Origin: Thermotoga petrophila RKU-1 | GTDB lineage: Bacteria > Thermotogota > Thermotogae > Thermotogales > Thermotogaceae | Direction: 5' to 3' | DNA length: 64,000 nt | NCBI RefSeq assembly: GCF_000016785.1 | Contig: NC_009486.1 | Span: forward strand, 558,001 to 622,000 | In this document: positions 23,376 to 31,361 of the stretch, one piece after another | Position numbering within the stretch: position 1 is the first letter of the stretch | Layout of the letters: each line of letters starts with the position of its first letter | Made by a program: the position numbers and the translations under genes | Notes under the pieces: model-generated | Told to the model about the DNA's origin: nothing | Seen by the model: the letters and a program-made list of their open reading frames with translations, nothing else | Databases searched by the model: none

Positions 23376-24610
23376 GACTCACTGTCTTCCTTTCGCTCTT
23401 TCTCGGTGTGATGGTGTTTGGTGCCTTCGATCAGGAAGCGTTTCTCTTCGTTCAACATCTCACCTCTGAAAACTTCGAATCGGCTTTGAATATGTGTTCC
23501 AATCAGGTAAAAGCACAGCTCAGTGTCCAGAGTCTTTCAAACATCTGGAACTCTCTGAAAGCACAGCTCAGTGACTTCAGAGAAATCGCTGGATACGAGA
23601 AAATCATCCAGGCTGAATACGAGATCTACAACTTCACTCTGAAGTTCGACAGAGGAGAAATCTCAGCACTTGTCACCATGGACAGAGAAGGAAAAGTCGC
23701 CGGACTCTTCTTCAAACAGGCTACAAAGACAGAGTACGAACTTCCAGACTACGTGGACCCGGAGAGCTTTGAGGAGAAGGATATCACCGTGAACGGCCTT
23801 CCCGGGAAGATCACGATCCCAAAAGGAAGCGGACCGTTCCCGGCTGTTGTCCTCGTGCACGGCTCTGGACCGAACGACATGGACGAAACCATCGGTCCAA
23901 ACAAGATATTCAAGGACATCGCGTACGGTCTGTCTTCGAAGGGTATCATCGTTCTCAGATACCACAAAAGAACGTTCGTCGAGAAAGTAGACCCTACCAC
24001 CCTGACCGTCGAAAAAGAAGTCATAGAAGACGCACTGGAAGCGGTGAAGATACTCAAAGAGAGAAAAGACGTCTCCCGAGTTTATGTGCTGGGACACAGC
24101 CTCGGTGCGATGCTCACACCGGAGATAGCGGAAAGATCGAAGGCAGACGGTGTTGTCATGATAGCACCGCCCGCAAGACCGCTCGAAGAAGTCATGGAAG
24201 ATCAGTTGAAATATCTTCAGTCTCTGGGTCTTGCAAGCAACGTAGAAGAAACTCTGAACATTCTGGAAAAACTCAAAAGAAAAGAGATTCCTCCAGATGA
24301 ATTCGTCCTTGGAGCTCCCGCGAAGTACTTTTACGATCTGAGAGAAAGAGATCCTGCTTCAATTGCGAAGAGACTAACCATCCCCATGCTTTTGATCTTC
24401 GGCGGCAGAGACTACCAGGTGACTGAAAAGGACCAGGAGATCTGGTTGAAGGAACTTTCAGGCAGGGAAAATGTGAAAATACTCGTCTTCGACGATCTCA
24501 ATCACTTGATGATTTCAGGAGAAGGAAAATCAACGCCGGTTGAATACATGAAGAAAGGTCACGTTGACAAAAGAGTAATAGATGAGATCGCCAGGTGGAT
24601 GGTAAAATAA
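23372..24610 (+). CDS. estD: esterase EstD, alpha/beta hydrolase with N-terminal DUF3887-like domain
   Basis: A 412-residue serine esterase. A signal peptide (MRLTVFLSLFLGVMVFGAF) leads into an N-terminal domain of about 100 residues resembling DUF3887, then the alpha/beta hydrolase fold. The nucleophile is Ser243 in GHSLG, the oxyanion region is LVHGSGPND, and the acid and base lie in GGRDYQV and LNHLM. The length and serine position match EstD described from T. maritima, active on short-chain esters (from memory). With a signal peptide it acts outside the cytoplasm, although it sits in the pyrimidine operon, 26 nt before pyrC. I see no functional link to that pathway. Confidence 0.9.
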   Translation: MRLTVFLSLFLGVMVFGAFDQEAFLFVQHLTSENFESALNMCSNQVKAQLSVQSLSNIWNSLKAQLSDFREIAGYEKIIQAEYEIYNFTLKFDRGEISALVTMDREGKVAGLFFKQATKTEYELPDYVDPESFEEKDITVNGLPGKITIPKGSGPFPAVVLVHGSGPNDMDETIGPNKIFKDIAYGLSSKGIIVLRYHKRTFVEKVDPTTLTVEKEVIEDALEAVKILKERKDVSRVYVLGHSLGAMLTPEIAERSKADGVVMIAPPARPLEEVMEDQLKYLQSLGLASNVEETLNILEKLKRKEIPPDEFVLGAPAKYFYDLRERDPASIAKRLTIPMLLIFGGRDYQVTEKDQEIWLKELSGRENVKILVFDDLNHLMISGEGKSTPVEYMKKGHVDKRVIDEIARWMVK

Positions 24611-24636
24611 CAGGAAAGGAATTCGGAGGGAAAAGT

Positions 24637-25767
24637 GTGAGGATCTACGATCCGTTTAGAAAGAAATGGATAGAAGAAGAAATAGAAACACCCTTTCCCT
24701 CGAAAGGATTGGTTGCCACGTTTCCCTTTGTCGATCTTCACGTTCATGTTCGCCTCAATGGTGGAGAAGATTACAGCTCCTTAGAAGAAGCCTCCCTTGT
24801 GGGAGGCTTTTTTAAAGTGGTGGTACAGCCCAATACAAAGCCACTCATAGACAGCAAAGAAGTTCTGGAAAGACACCTGGATCTCCCCAAAAACAGAGCG
24901 GTCGAGTTTCTCTTTGCCGTTTCTCCCTTCGGATCGATCGAAGCTGAAGGAGAAAGAGTGGTGGGCTTTTCAACGGACGGCATAGAGTACGACTACCCTA
25001 CACTCGTTGAAACGATGAAAAAGAAAAAGAAAGCCCTCTGGTTCGACCACAGCCAGATGTACGAGGTGGATGGAATCTTCTACGAGGGAGCTCCTCTACC
25101 GTTTCAGAAAAGACCGAGATCGAACGAAGCGATAGCCATAGCACGAACCGTTCTGACGGGCCTTGAGTACGGATTCGAAAGATTCCACATCCAGCATGTA
25201 ACAACGAAGTACTCCGTAGAAGTGATATCGTTTTTGAAGAACCTGGCAAAGGTCAGCTGTGAAGTAACACCGCACCACCTGTTTTTCTGCTACGAAGACA
25301 TCAAAAACACGAACTTCAAGATCAACCCTCCTCTCGGATCTCCGGAGGATAGAAGAGCTCTCATTGAGGCCGTGAAAAAAGATGTGATCGATGTTCTAGC
25401 GACGGATCACGCGCCACACCACGAAAAACCGGACGATTTTCTCACCGCTCCCTACGGCTCAACATCCATAGAAATCGCCTTTCCTGCCTATTACACAGCC
25501 CTGGGTGATCTCGAACTCGTCGTAAAAAAACTCACGAAAAAGCCCCTCGAAGTACTCGGTGTTGAAGCTCGTCTCACAGAAGATACTCTTGTGTTCATCG
25601 ATCCGGAGGCAGAGTTCATCGTGGACGCAAAAAAATTCAAAAGCAAAGGGAAGAATTCCATGTTCGACGGTGTCAGACTGAAGGGAAAAGTGGTCGCTCT
25701 TAAACTCAAAGGAAGATGGGTGATGATAGATGGAGAGGTTATTGCTGACCAAAAAGAAAACGATTAG
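24637..25767 (+). CDS. pyrC: dihydroorotase
   Basis: The 376-residue zinc amidohydrolase cyclises carbamoyl aspartate to dihydroorotate. Metal-binding DLHVHVR lies near residue 33, later histidines are in FHIQHVT and VTPHHLFF, and the catalytic aspartate is in LATDHAPH. The frame is open from 24595, but GTG at 24637 follows GGAGGG at 6 nt and removes a non-conserved stretch. It overlaps pyrK by 38 nt. A strong intrinsic-terminator sequence lies within its 5' third (24788-24813). Confidence 0.92.
   Translation: MRIYDPFRKKWIEEEIETPFPSKGLVATFPFVDLHVHVRLNGGEDYSSLEEASLVGGFFKVVVQPNTKPLIDSKEVLERHLDLPKNRAVEFLFAVSPFGSIEAEGERVVGFSTDGIEYDYPTLVETMKKKKKALWFDHSQMYEVDGIFYEGAPLPFQKRPRSNEAIAIARTVLTGLEYGFERFHIQHVTTKYSVEVISFLKNLAKVSCEVTPHHLFFCYEDIKNTNFKINPPLGSPEDRRALIEAVKKDVIDVLATDHAPHHEKPDDFLTAPYGSTSIEIAFPAYYTALGDLELVVKKLTKKPLEVLGVEARLTEDTLVFIDPEAEFIVDAKKFKSKGKNSMFDGVRLKGKVVALKLKGRWVMIDGEVIADQKEND
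24788..24813 (+). terminator. intrinsic terminator-like hairpin inside pyrC
   Basis: AAGCCTCCC TTGT GGGAGGCTT makes a 9-bp stem and the run TTTTTT (24808-24813) completes a textbook terminator on the sense strand, encoding EASLVGGFF. It begins 151 nt after the pyrC start. While ribosomes follow the polymerase it should be suppressed; if translation of pyrC fails, transcription of the downstream pyr genes should stop. Confidence 0.6.
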
Positions 25768-26383
25768 AGTGAACGAGGATACCTGGATCGTTCTCTTCGA
25801 GGAGCGGATCGATTTCTCTCCAGGACAGTTCGTCATGTTGGAGACACCGAAACTCGTCAGAAAGCCTTTCGTTCTCGGATACTGGGAAGATCACACAGCG
25901 ATCTCCGTTCAGGTGAAGGGAAAGGGAACGAAGTGGATCGTCGAAGAAGCAGAGAAGATAAAAGGTCACGGTCCTCTTGGAAACGGCTTCGAAAAGCCTG
26001 GAAAAGGCCTTCTCATCATCTCTCCCACATGCCTCACGATGGCCGAAGCGTTCCGAAAGAAGATGAACGTGGATGTACTCGTGGGAAGCAGAACTCCCTT
26101 CCAGATACCACTTGATCACGAAACGGCCGTTGGTGATGAGGAGTTTTTGAGTAAACTCTCCTCCACGGGAGAGTACGACTGGTACCTCGTCTCCGGTTCT
26201 CGGGGAATGGAAAAAGTCTGCTGGGAACACCTGAAAGGAAAAGAAGTTTACTTCTCGCTCGAAGAATACATGGGATGCGGAATAGGAGCGTGTAAGTCCT
26301 GTGCCGTCTTCACAAAAGAGGGTGTGAAACACGTCTGCACCGATGGTCCTATATTCAGAGGTGATGAACTGTGCTGGAGCTGA
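25730..26383 (+). CDS. pyrK: dihydroorotate dehydrogenase electron-transfer subunit
   Basis: The 217-residue iron-sulfur flavoprotein subunit of type 1B dihydroorotate dehydrogenase passes electrons from PyrD's FMN to NAD. The N-terminal FAD domain is visible (FSPGQFVMLETPKLVRKPFVLG with an R-x-x-x-GY-like motif). The 2Fe-2S ligands are in MGCGIGACKSCAVF and HVCTDGPIF. The middle NAD domain is shorter than in well-known PyrK proteins. ATG at 25730 lies inside pyrC; a TTG at 25742 is an alternative. It is followed by pyrD with a 13-nt overlap, so the two subunits are cotranslated. Confidence 0.88.
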   Translation: MERLLLTKKKTIRVNEDTWIVLFEERIDFSPGQFVMLETPKLVRKPFVLGYWEDHTAISVQVKGKGTKWIVEEAEKIKGHGPLGNGFEKPGKGLLIISPTCLTMAEAFRKKMNVDVLVGSRTPFQIPLDHETAVGDEEFLSKLSSTGEYDWYLVSGSRGMEKVCWEHLKGKEVYFSLEEYMGCGIGACKSCAVFTKEGVKHVCTDGPIFRGDELCWS

Positions 26384-27183
26384 AACCTCCCCTTGTTCTT
26401 CTCTCCGGTCCTGCCGGCTTTGGAGAGTATCTGAAGCTCATGGATCACAGATACGTGGGCGGTGTTTTGCTGAAAACCGTCACGCTCCATCCGAAAGAAG
26501 GAAACCCCACTCCCAGAATGGCAGACAGCGATTTCTACGTGATAAACAGGATCGGACTGGAAAACCCCGGAATACACGCGTTCGTTGAAAACATTCCGGA
26601 ACTTCCCGTTCCCATGATCGCAAGTCTCGGCGGTGATTCTTTCGAGGAGTATCTGGAAGTGGCCCGTGTGTTCAAAAAGGTAGCGGACAGATTCTATGCG
26701 GTGGAGTTCAATTTCTCCTGTCCGAACGTGAAAGAAGGAGGACTCTCCATAGTCAAAAACGCGGAAGAGTGGAAGAAACTCCTGAACACACTTAGAAAAG
26801 AACTTCCCGACTCCTTCTTGATAGCGAAAGTGGGAGTAGAGGGTATCTTTGTGGAAGATGCCGCGGAATTTGTGATGAAAACAGGGTGGGACGGAATCAC
26901 GCTCGTGAACACGGTGAGGGGACTGCATTTTGAAAAAGACACGATGATCTTAGGAGGACTTTCTGGTCCCGTGCTGAAACCGATCGCCCTCAGGGCAGTG
27001 TACGAAGTGAAGAAAAGATTCCCAGAACTCTTTGTGATAGCAAGCGGTGGTGTGTACTCCGTGAAAGACGCAGAAGAATTCCTGAAAGTGGGAGCGGACG
27101 TGATAGGAGTCGGAAGCGCTCTCTTCAAAGATCCCGGTGTTGTGGAAGAAATTGGAAAATATCTGCTGGAGGTGAAAAGATGA
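26371..27183 (+). CDS. pyrD: dihydroorotate dehydrogenase, catalytic subunit (type 1B)
   Basis: A 270-residue FMN barrel that oxidises dihydroorotate to orotate. Signatures are VEFNFSCPNVKEGG with the catalytic Cys-containing SCPN segment, AKVGVEG, TLVNTVRG, GGLSGPVLKPIALRAVYE and the FMN-phosphate sites ASGGVYS and GVGSALF. It is slightly shorter than most class 1 enzymes (about 300-310) because the N-terminus starts directly at the first strand. GTG start behind AGGTGATGAACT. It works as a heterotetramer with PyrK and is cytosolic. Confidence 0.93.
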   Translation: MLELKPPLVLLSGPAGFGEYLKLMDHRYVGGVLLKTVTLHPKEGNPTPRMADSDFYVINRIGLENPGIHAFVENIPELPVPMIASLGGDSFEEYLEVARVFKKVADRFYAVEFNFSCPNVKEGGLSIVKNAEEWKKLLNTLRKELPDSFLIAKVGVEGIFVEDAAEFVMKTGWDGITLVNTVRGLHFEKDTMILGGLSGPVLKPIALRAVYEVKKRFPELFVIASGGVYSVKDAEEFLKVGADVIGVGSALFKDPGVVEEIGKYLLEVKR

Positions 27184-27785
27184 CACCTGTTCTCAGTCTG
27201 GACATGGAAGATCCTATCAGATTCATCGACGAAAACGGCAGTTTCGAAGTGGTGAAGGTGGGGCACAACCTCGCCGTACACGGAAAAAAGATCTTCGACG
27301 AACTCGCAAAGAGGAATTTGAAGATAATCCTTGACCTGAAGTTCTGTGATATCCCTTCAACGGTGGAACGTTCCATAAAGAGCTGGGATCATCCGGCGAT
27401 CATAGGTTTCACAGTTCACTCCTGCGCTGGATACGAAAGCGTGGAGAGAGCCCTCAGGACAACAGACAAACATGTGTTCGTTGTGGTGAAACTCACTTCC
27501 ATGGAAGGATCTCTCGAGGATTACATGGACAGGATAGAAAAACTGAACAAGCTTGGGTGTGATTTCGTGCTTCCTGGTCCATGGGCAAAGGCTCTGAGAG
27601 AGAAGATAAAAGGCAAAATTCTCGTTCCCGGCATCAGAATGGAAGTGAAAGCAGACGATCAAAAGGACGTCGTAACGCTCGAAGAAATGAAGGGAATAGC
27701 GGATTTTGCTGTGCTCGGAAGAGAGATCTACCTGAGCGAAAATCCCGGAGAAAAGATCAAAAGAATAAAGGAGATGAGACTGTGA
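27180..27785 (+). CDS. pyrF: orotidine 5'-phosphate decarboxylase
   Basis: The 201-residue enzyme forms UMP from OMP. The catalytic DLKFCDIPSTVERSI segment contains the conserved Lys and Asp, and the phosphate-binding loop PGIRMEVKADDQKDV and ADFAVLGREIYLS follow. Its length is in the usual 200-240 range. It overlaps pyrD and pyrE by 4 nt each, giving tight coupling through the last steps of UMP synthesis. Confidence 0.93.
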   Translation: MTPVLSLDMEDPIRFIDENGSFEVVKVGHNLAVHGKKIFDELAKRNLKIILDLKFCDIPSTVERSIKSWDHPAIIGFTVHSCAGYESVERALRTTDKHVFVVVKLTSMEGSLEDYMDRIEKLNKLGCDFVLPGPWAKALREKIKGKILVPGIRMEVKADDQKDVVTLEEMKGIADFAVLGREIYLSENPGEKIKRIKEMRL

Positions 27786-28345
27786 TAAAGGAAATCCTCG
27801 AGAAAACCGGTGCTTTGATGGAGGGGCACTTCATTCTCTCTTCCGGGAAACACTCCTCAAGATACGTGCAGTGCGCACGTCTTTTCGAGTTCCCAGAGTA
27901 CGGCGACATCGTGGGAGAAGAATTAGCAAAGCTTCTGAGGAAGTACGATGTGGAAACAGTAGTGGGTCCTGCGATGGGAGGAGTGATACTCTCGTACGTC
28001 GTCGCAAGGTACCTGAAAGCGAGGTCGTTGTTCGCGGAAAGAGAAAACGGAGTGATGAAACTCAGAAGGGGCTTTTTCGTAAGACCTGGTGAGAAAGCAG
28101 CGGTAGTTGAAGACGTGGTGACCACGGGTGGTTCTGTGAAGGAAGTGATAGAGCTCTTGAAAGAGTATGGAGCAAACGTGGTGTGTGTGGGTTCCATCAT
28201 CGATCGCTCCGGCGGAAAAGTGGACTTTGGAGTTCCGTTCGAAAGTCTTCTGAAGCTCGACCTTCCGGTCTACGATCCTGAAGACTGTCCACTCTGCAAA
28301 CAGGGAATCCCGGCAGAAAAACCGGGAAGCAGGGGGTTGAAATGA
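27782..28345 (+). CDS. pyrE: orotate phosphoribosyltransferase
   Basis: A 187-residue phosphoribosyltransferase joining orotate to PRPP. The substrate loop reads HFILSSGKHSSRYVQC, and the PRPP-binding motif VAVVEDVVTTGGSV-like stretch is seen as AAVVEDVVTTGGSVKEVIELL. The C-terminus contains ECP-like cysteines (DPEDCPLCKQG) as in the PyrE branch found in archaea and deep bacteria. The reading frame is open from 27581 within pyrF, but GTG at 27782 overlapping the pyrF stop by 4 nt gives the proper N-terminus. Confidence 0.93.
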   Translation: MIKEILEKTGALMEGHFILSSGKHSSRYVQCARLFEFPEYGDIVGEELAKLLRKYDVETVVGPAMGGVILSYVVARYLKARSLFAERENGVMKLRRGFFVRPGEKAAVVEDVVTTGGSVKEVIELLKEYGANVVCVGSIIDRSGGKVDFGVPFESLLKLDLPVYDPEDCPLCKQGIPAEKPGSRGLK

Positions 28346-29646
28346 TAATAAAAGGTGCCCTGGTGTGGAATGGAAGGGAGTTTGTTCAAAAAGATCTGTT
28401 CGTGGAAAACGGAGAATTCGTCGAAAAAGCAAATGAACCTGTCATTGATGCGAAAGGATACTTCCTCGTTCCGGGCTTTGTCGATTCACACGCACACGTT
28501 GTGGGAACGGGCTTTTCGAAACTCAGTGTCCAGTTCAACGATTGGGACGAGCTTTTCGAAAGAGATCTCACCAGTGAAGTTGTGGTGGGAAGGGGTTGGT
28601 TCGAAGAACCAGATGGATCGGTTGTTGAGAGGTTGGACAGAATCGAAGCGCCTGTCTTTCTCATAAGAAGGTGCGGTCACAAAGCGTTTCTCAACAAAAA
28701 AGCGATGGAGGTTCTGGGAGTCGAAGAAAGGTATCTCGTAGAGAACTTGGAAAAGATCTACGAATACGTCTTCAAAGAGAAAATAGCAGAATTCTACAGA
28801 GTAGGAGAAGAGGAATTTCTCAAACACGGTGTAACATTCGTTCAGAGCGATGACCTTTACGGTGTGAGCGTGGAAAGGCTTCTTTCCATTATAAAACACT
28901 CCAGAATCAGACTCTTCGAGAAGCTGAAACCAAAGGATCTAAAACCCGAACACTTCGGAGATCTCAACAAGAGAGTGCACGTTAAAGGAGTCAAAGTCTT
29001 CATGGACGGTTCCCTTGGAGCAAAAACGGCTCTCATCTCCGGTGAATACGACGACGGAACGCAGGGTGTGCAACTTCTCACAGAAGAAAAACTCGAAGAA
29101 CTGGCTCGCTTCTGCGACGAACACGATCTCATTTTGAACGTTCATGCCATAGGAGACAGTGCGGTGAGCCTTGTTCTCGATGTTCTCGAAAGACACCGCG
29201 GTCACAGAATCATCCACGCTCAGTTCGTCCAGGAAAAGGATCTACAACGGGTGAAAAACACCACTTTTTCCGTTCAGCCACATTTCTTCTTCGAAGATCA
29301 GCCCCTTTTGAAGAAAGTCAAGGTGAACGCTCTTCACTATCCGTTCTACAGAATGTTCAAAGCGGGTGTTTCTATCTCTTTCTCTTCGGATTCTCCCGTT
29401 TCACCGTGTGACCCAAAATATATCGCAGAACACGCACTCAAAATGGGTTTCTCCAGAGAAGAAACGTTCTACCTGATGACGGAAGCGGGGGCAAGTCAGG
29501 TGGGAATAAAAACAGGAAAGATAGAAGCAGGGTACAGAGCAGACTTTTGTCTCTACGAGAGAAATCCACTTCTTTTCGAGGATGATCCCATTGCGGTGTT
29601 TGTGGAGGGGGAGAAGATTTATGAGAAAAACGGATCCTCTCATTGA
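28342..29646 (+). CDS. YtcJ-like metal-dependent amidohydrolase
   Basis: A 434-residue amidohydrolase-superfamily protein. It has an N-terminal beta sandwich, metal-binding SHAHVVG after PGFVD, the YtcJ-type MDGSLGAKTAL, metal histidines in LNVHAIGD and HRIIHAQFV, and the catalytic Asp in SFSSDSPVSP. The C-terminal strand set reads GYRADFCLYERNPL. The family cleaves amides or cyclic ureas; the substrate here is unknown. It follows pyrE with a 4-nt overlap, so a link to pyrimidine or hydantoin turnover is plausible but unproven. Its last 26 nt overlap the restriction endonuclease gene, hinting that the original C-terminus may have been altered by insertion of that cassette. Confidence 0.83.
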   Translation: MIIKGALVWNGREFVQKDLFVENGEFVEKANEPVIDAKGYFLVPGFVDSHAHVVGTGFSKLSVQFNDWDELFERDLTSEVVVGRGWFEEPDGSVVERLDRIEAPVFLIRRCGHKAFLNKKAMEVLGVEERYLVENLEKIYEYVFKEKIAEFYRVGEEEFLKHGVTFVQSDDLYGVSVERLLSIIKHSRIRLFEKLKPKDLKPEHFGDLNKRVHVKGVKVFMDGSLGAKTALISGEYDDGTQGVQLLTEEKLEELARFCDEHDLILNVHAIGDSAVSLVLDVLERHRGHRIIHAQFVQEKDLQRVKNTTFSVQPHFFFEDQPLLKKVKVNALHYPFYRMFKAGVSISFSSDSPVSPCDPKYIAEHALKMGFSREETFYLMTEAGASQVGIKTGKIEAGYRADFCLYERNPLLFEDDPIAVFVEGEKIYEKNGSSH

Positions 29647-30295
29647 TATTTTCAAAAAGAACAAAGAGAGAATCGATATCCTTGGAAAAGCATGGGATAT
29701 CTTTTATTTTGAAGGAAGAGCTCCCGATGTAGGTAAAAGGCGTGAGAATTTCATAGTTGAGATGATAAGAAAAGAACTTTCACACTTCATAAAATCCGTT
29801 AATCAAGCCCCAGACACAGAAAGAAACTGGGATATTGAAATAACTTTTCAAGACGACTCAACAAAGAGGTACAGTATAAAAACAACTGAAGGATTTTCCG
29901 ACGTTAAAATAGCATGGGATGGATTCCCAACCAAAGATAGAATTTTAACTTTCAACTTCCAGGCAGATATATTCTACATTGCAAGAAACAAAGACAAAAT
30001 AATACTATGCGTTATTGATTTAGAAAAATTGAGAGACCTACAGAGAGAAGTAGAAAAAAATGAATCAAAGTTGGAGGAGTACTACTCACTCCCGAGCAGC
30101 AACACAAACCCGCGTGGTTTTGGATTGAAGAGTTCTACTGTAAAAAGATTGATCGAGCTTTCAAAAAAAGAGGAAAACTATTTAGAGATCGATTACAAAC
30201 CTTTTCCCGTTGAATTGATACTCAAAGCAAAAGAAGAATATTTCAAAGGATGGTACGATCTCATAAAAGAGTTGATAGAAAAATATCAACAGTGA
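29621..30295 (+). CDS. probable type II restriction endonuclease
   Basis: A 224-residue protein encoded tail-to-tail with a DNA methyltransferase, which is the main evidence for its role. Inside, WDIEITFQDDSTKRYSIKTT resembles the strand-turn-strand of a PD-(D/E)XK-type nuclease core, with D/E residues followed by K, but the catalytic set is not certain. The composition is AT-rich and Lys-rich (KKNKERID, RNKDKIIL), unlike the adjacent pyr genes, which suggests horizontal acquisition. ATG at 29621 has GGAGGGGGAG upstream; the frame extends 13 codons further. Thermotoga species carry a CGCG-specific pair (TneDI); whether this is that family I cannot tell. Confidence 0.65.
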   Translation: MRKTDPLIDIFKKNKERIDILGKAWDIFYFEGRAPDVGKRRENFIVEMIRKELSHFIKSVNQAPDTERNWDIEITFQDDSTKRYSIKTTEGFSDVKIAWDGFPTKDRILTFNFQADIFYIARNKDKIILCVIDLEKLRDLQREVEKNESKLEEYYSLPSSNTNPRGFGLKSSTVKRLIELSKKEENYLEIDYKPFPVELILKAKEEYFKGWYDLIKELIEKYQQ

Positions 30296-31212
30296 TCTTC
30301 AAAAAGAGTAGGTTTGCTGAGAATATCCTTTACCCTTTCTTCGGCCTTTTTTACGTATTCGGGATTTATCTCTATTCCAACAAAATGCCGTCCTGTTTTA
30401 ACGGCAGCCACACAAGTTGTTCCTACACCAGCAAAAGGATCGAGAACGACATCTCCTTTAAAGGTGTAGAGCTGTATACAACGGTAAGGAAGTTCCTCAG
30501 GAAAGGGGGCAGGATGTCCTACTCTCTTAGCTGACTCTGGTGGAAATTTCCACACACTCCTTGTGAATTCTAAAAATTCTTCCCTTGTTATTGTTGATTT
30601 TGCTTCTCTATCACTGGGTTTTCTTCGCTTTAGATCTCCTTTACTCATTACAATTATATATTCGTGTTGATCTCTTAGCACGGGATTTACAGGAGACATC
30701 CACGAACCCCACGCAGTCGAAGAACCACTCACCGCTTCCCCTTTGTCCCAAATGATCTCTCCACGTATCAAAAAGCCTATCTTTTCAAACAAATGGATGA
30801 GATACGCATGAAGAGGAATGTACGGTTTTCTTCCAAGATTTGCTACATTAAAACAGGCTCTTCCACCCCAGACGAGAACCCTGTACACTTCTTTCATGAT
30901 TTCTTCTATGAATTCAAGGTATTCATCAAGAGTCATATCTTCATCGTATTCTTTCCCTACATTGTACGGAGGTGAAGTCACCATGAGATGTATCGAACAG
31001 TCAGGTATTTTTTTCAGAACTTCTCTGGCATCCCCCTCAATGACCTTGTCTAAGAGATTTTCAGGAAGTGGGTTCTCGATGAGATCTTCCTCTGAAGGTT
31101 TTGGAAGGGAAAAGTTGGAATAGATCGCTCTACTATAAAATGGAGATGAATCATGGCTTTCCCGGCCTTTTACTCCAAAAGAACTGGTTCTTGTTGATTT
31201 TCTTCTCTTCAC
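30286..31212 (-). CDS. DNA methyltransferase, probably N4-cytosine type
   Basis: A 308-residue beta-class methyltransferase. Catalytic motif IV is TSPPYNVG (residues about 82-89), the TSPPY form favoured by N4-cytosine enzymes. It precedes the target-recognition region, and the SAM-binding motif I DPFAGVGTT lies near the C-terminus. The phrase WDKGEAVSGSSTAWGSW and HEYIIVMSKG are typical of this group. It would protect host DNA from the convergent nuclease, and the two stops overlap by 10 nt. The open frame continues to 31365 through the tRNA gene, but GTG at 31212 with AGGGGATG upstream is the realistic start. Confidence 0.88.
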   Translation of the reverse strand: MKRRKSTRTSSFGVKGRESHDSSPFYSRAIYSNFSLPKPSEEDLIENPLPENLLDKVIEGDAREVLKKIPDCSIHLMVTSPPYNVGKEYDEDMTLDEYLEFIEEIMKEVYRVLVWGGRACFNVANLGRKPYIPLHAYLIHLFEKIGFLIRGEIIWDKGEAVSGSSTAWGSWMSPVNPVLRDQHEYIIVMSKGDLKRRKPSDREAKSTITREEFLEFTRSVWKFPPESAKRVGHPAPFPEELPYRCIQLYTFKGDVVLDPFAGVGTTCVAAVKTGRHFVGIEINPEYVKKAEERVKDILSKPTLFEDHC

Positions 31213-31245
31213 AATGTCATCCCCTGGGGATAGGAAAATAGAAAA

Positions 31246-31322
31246 TGGAGCAGGCGGTGGGACTCGAACCCACACCCTCCGCCTTACCAAGGCGGCGCTC
31301 CACCGCTTGAAGCTACGCCTGC
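31246..31322 (-). tRNA. tRNA-Thr (GGT anticodon)
   Basis: A complete cloverleaf on the minus strand. The acceptor stem GCAGGCG pairs with CGCCTGC, followed by T and an encoded CCA. The D arm (GCTT/GAGC) and the anticodon stem CCGCC/GGCGG carry the loop TTGGTAA, so the anticodon is GGT (codon ACC, and ACT by wobble). The T arm is GTGGG TTCGAGT CCCAC. It lies between a dehydrogenase gene upstream and the methyltransferase, which starts 34 nt after its 3' end. Confidence 0.95.
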
Positions 31323-31361
31323 TCGCTTCTGTGGTTATTTTAACACACGAACCTTTTCCGT

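Noticed and set aside
29560-31322. Integrative element at tRNA-Thr
   Set aside because: No integrase, and I find no second copy of the tRNA 3' end at the other side of the restriction-modification pair.
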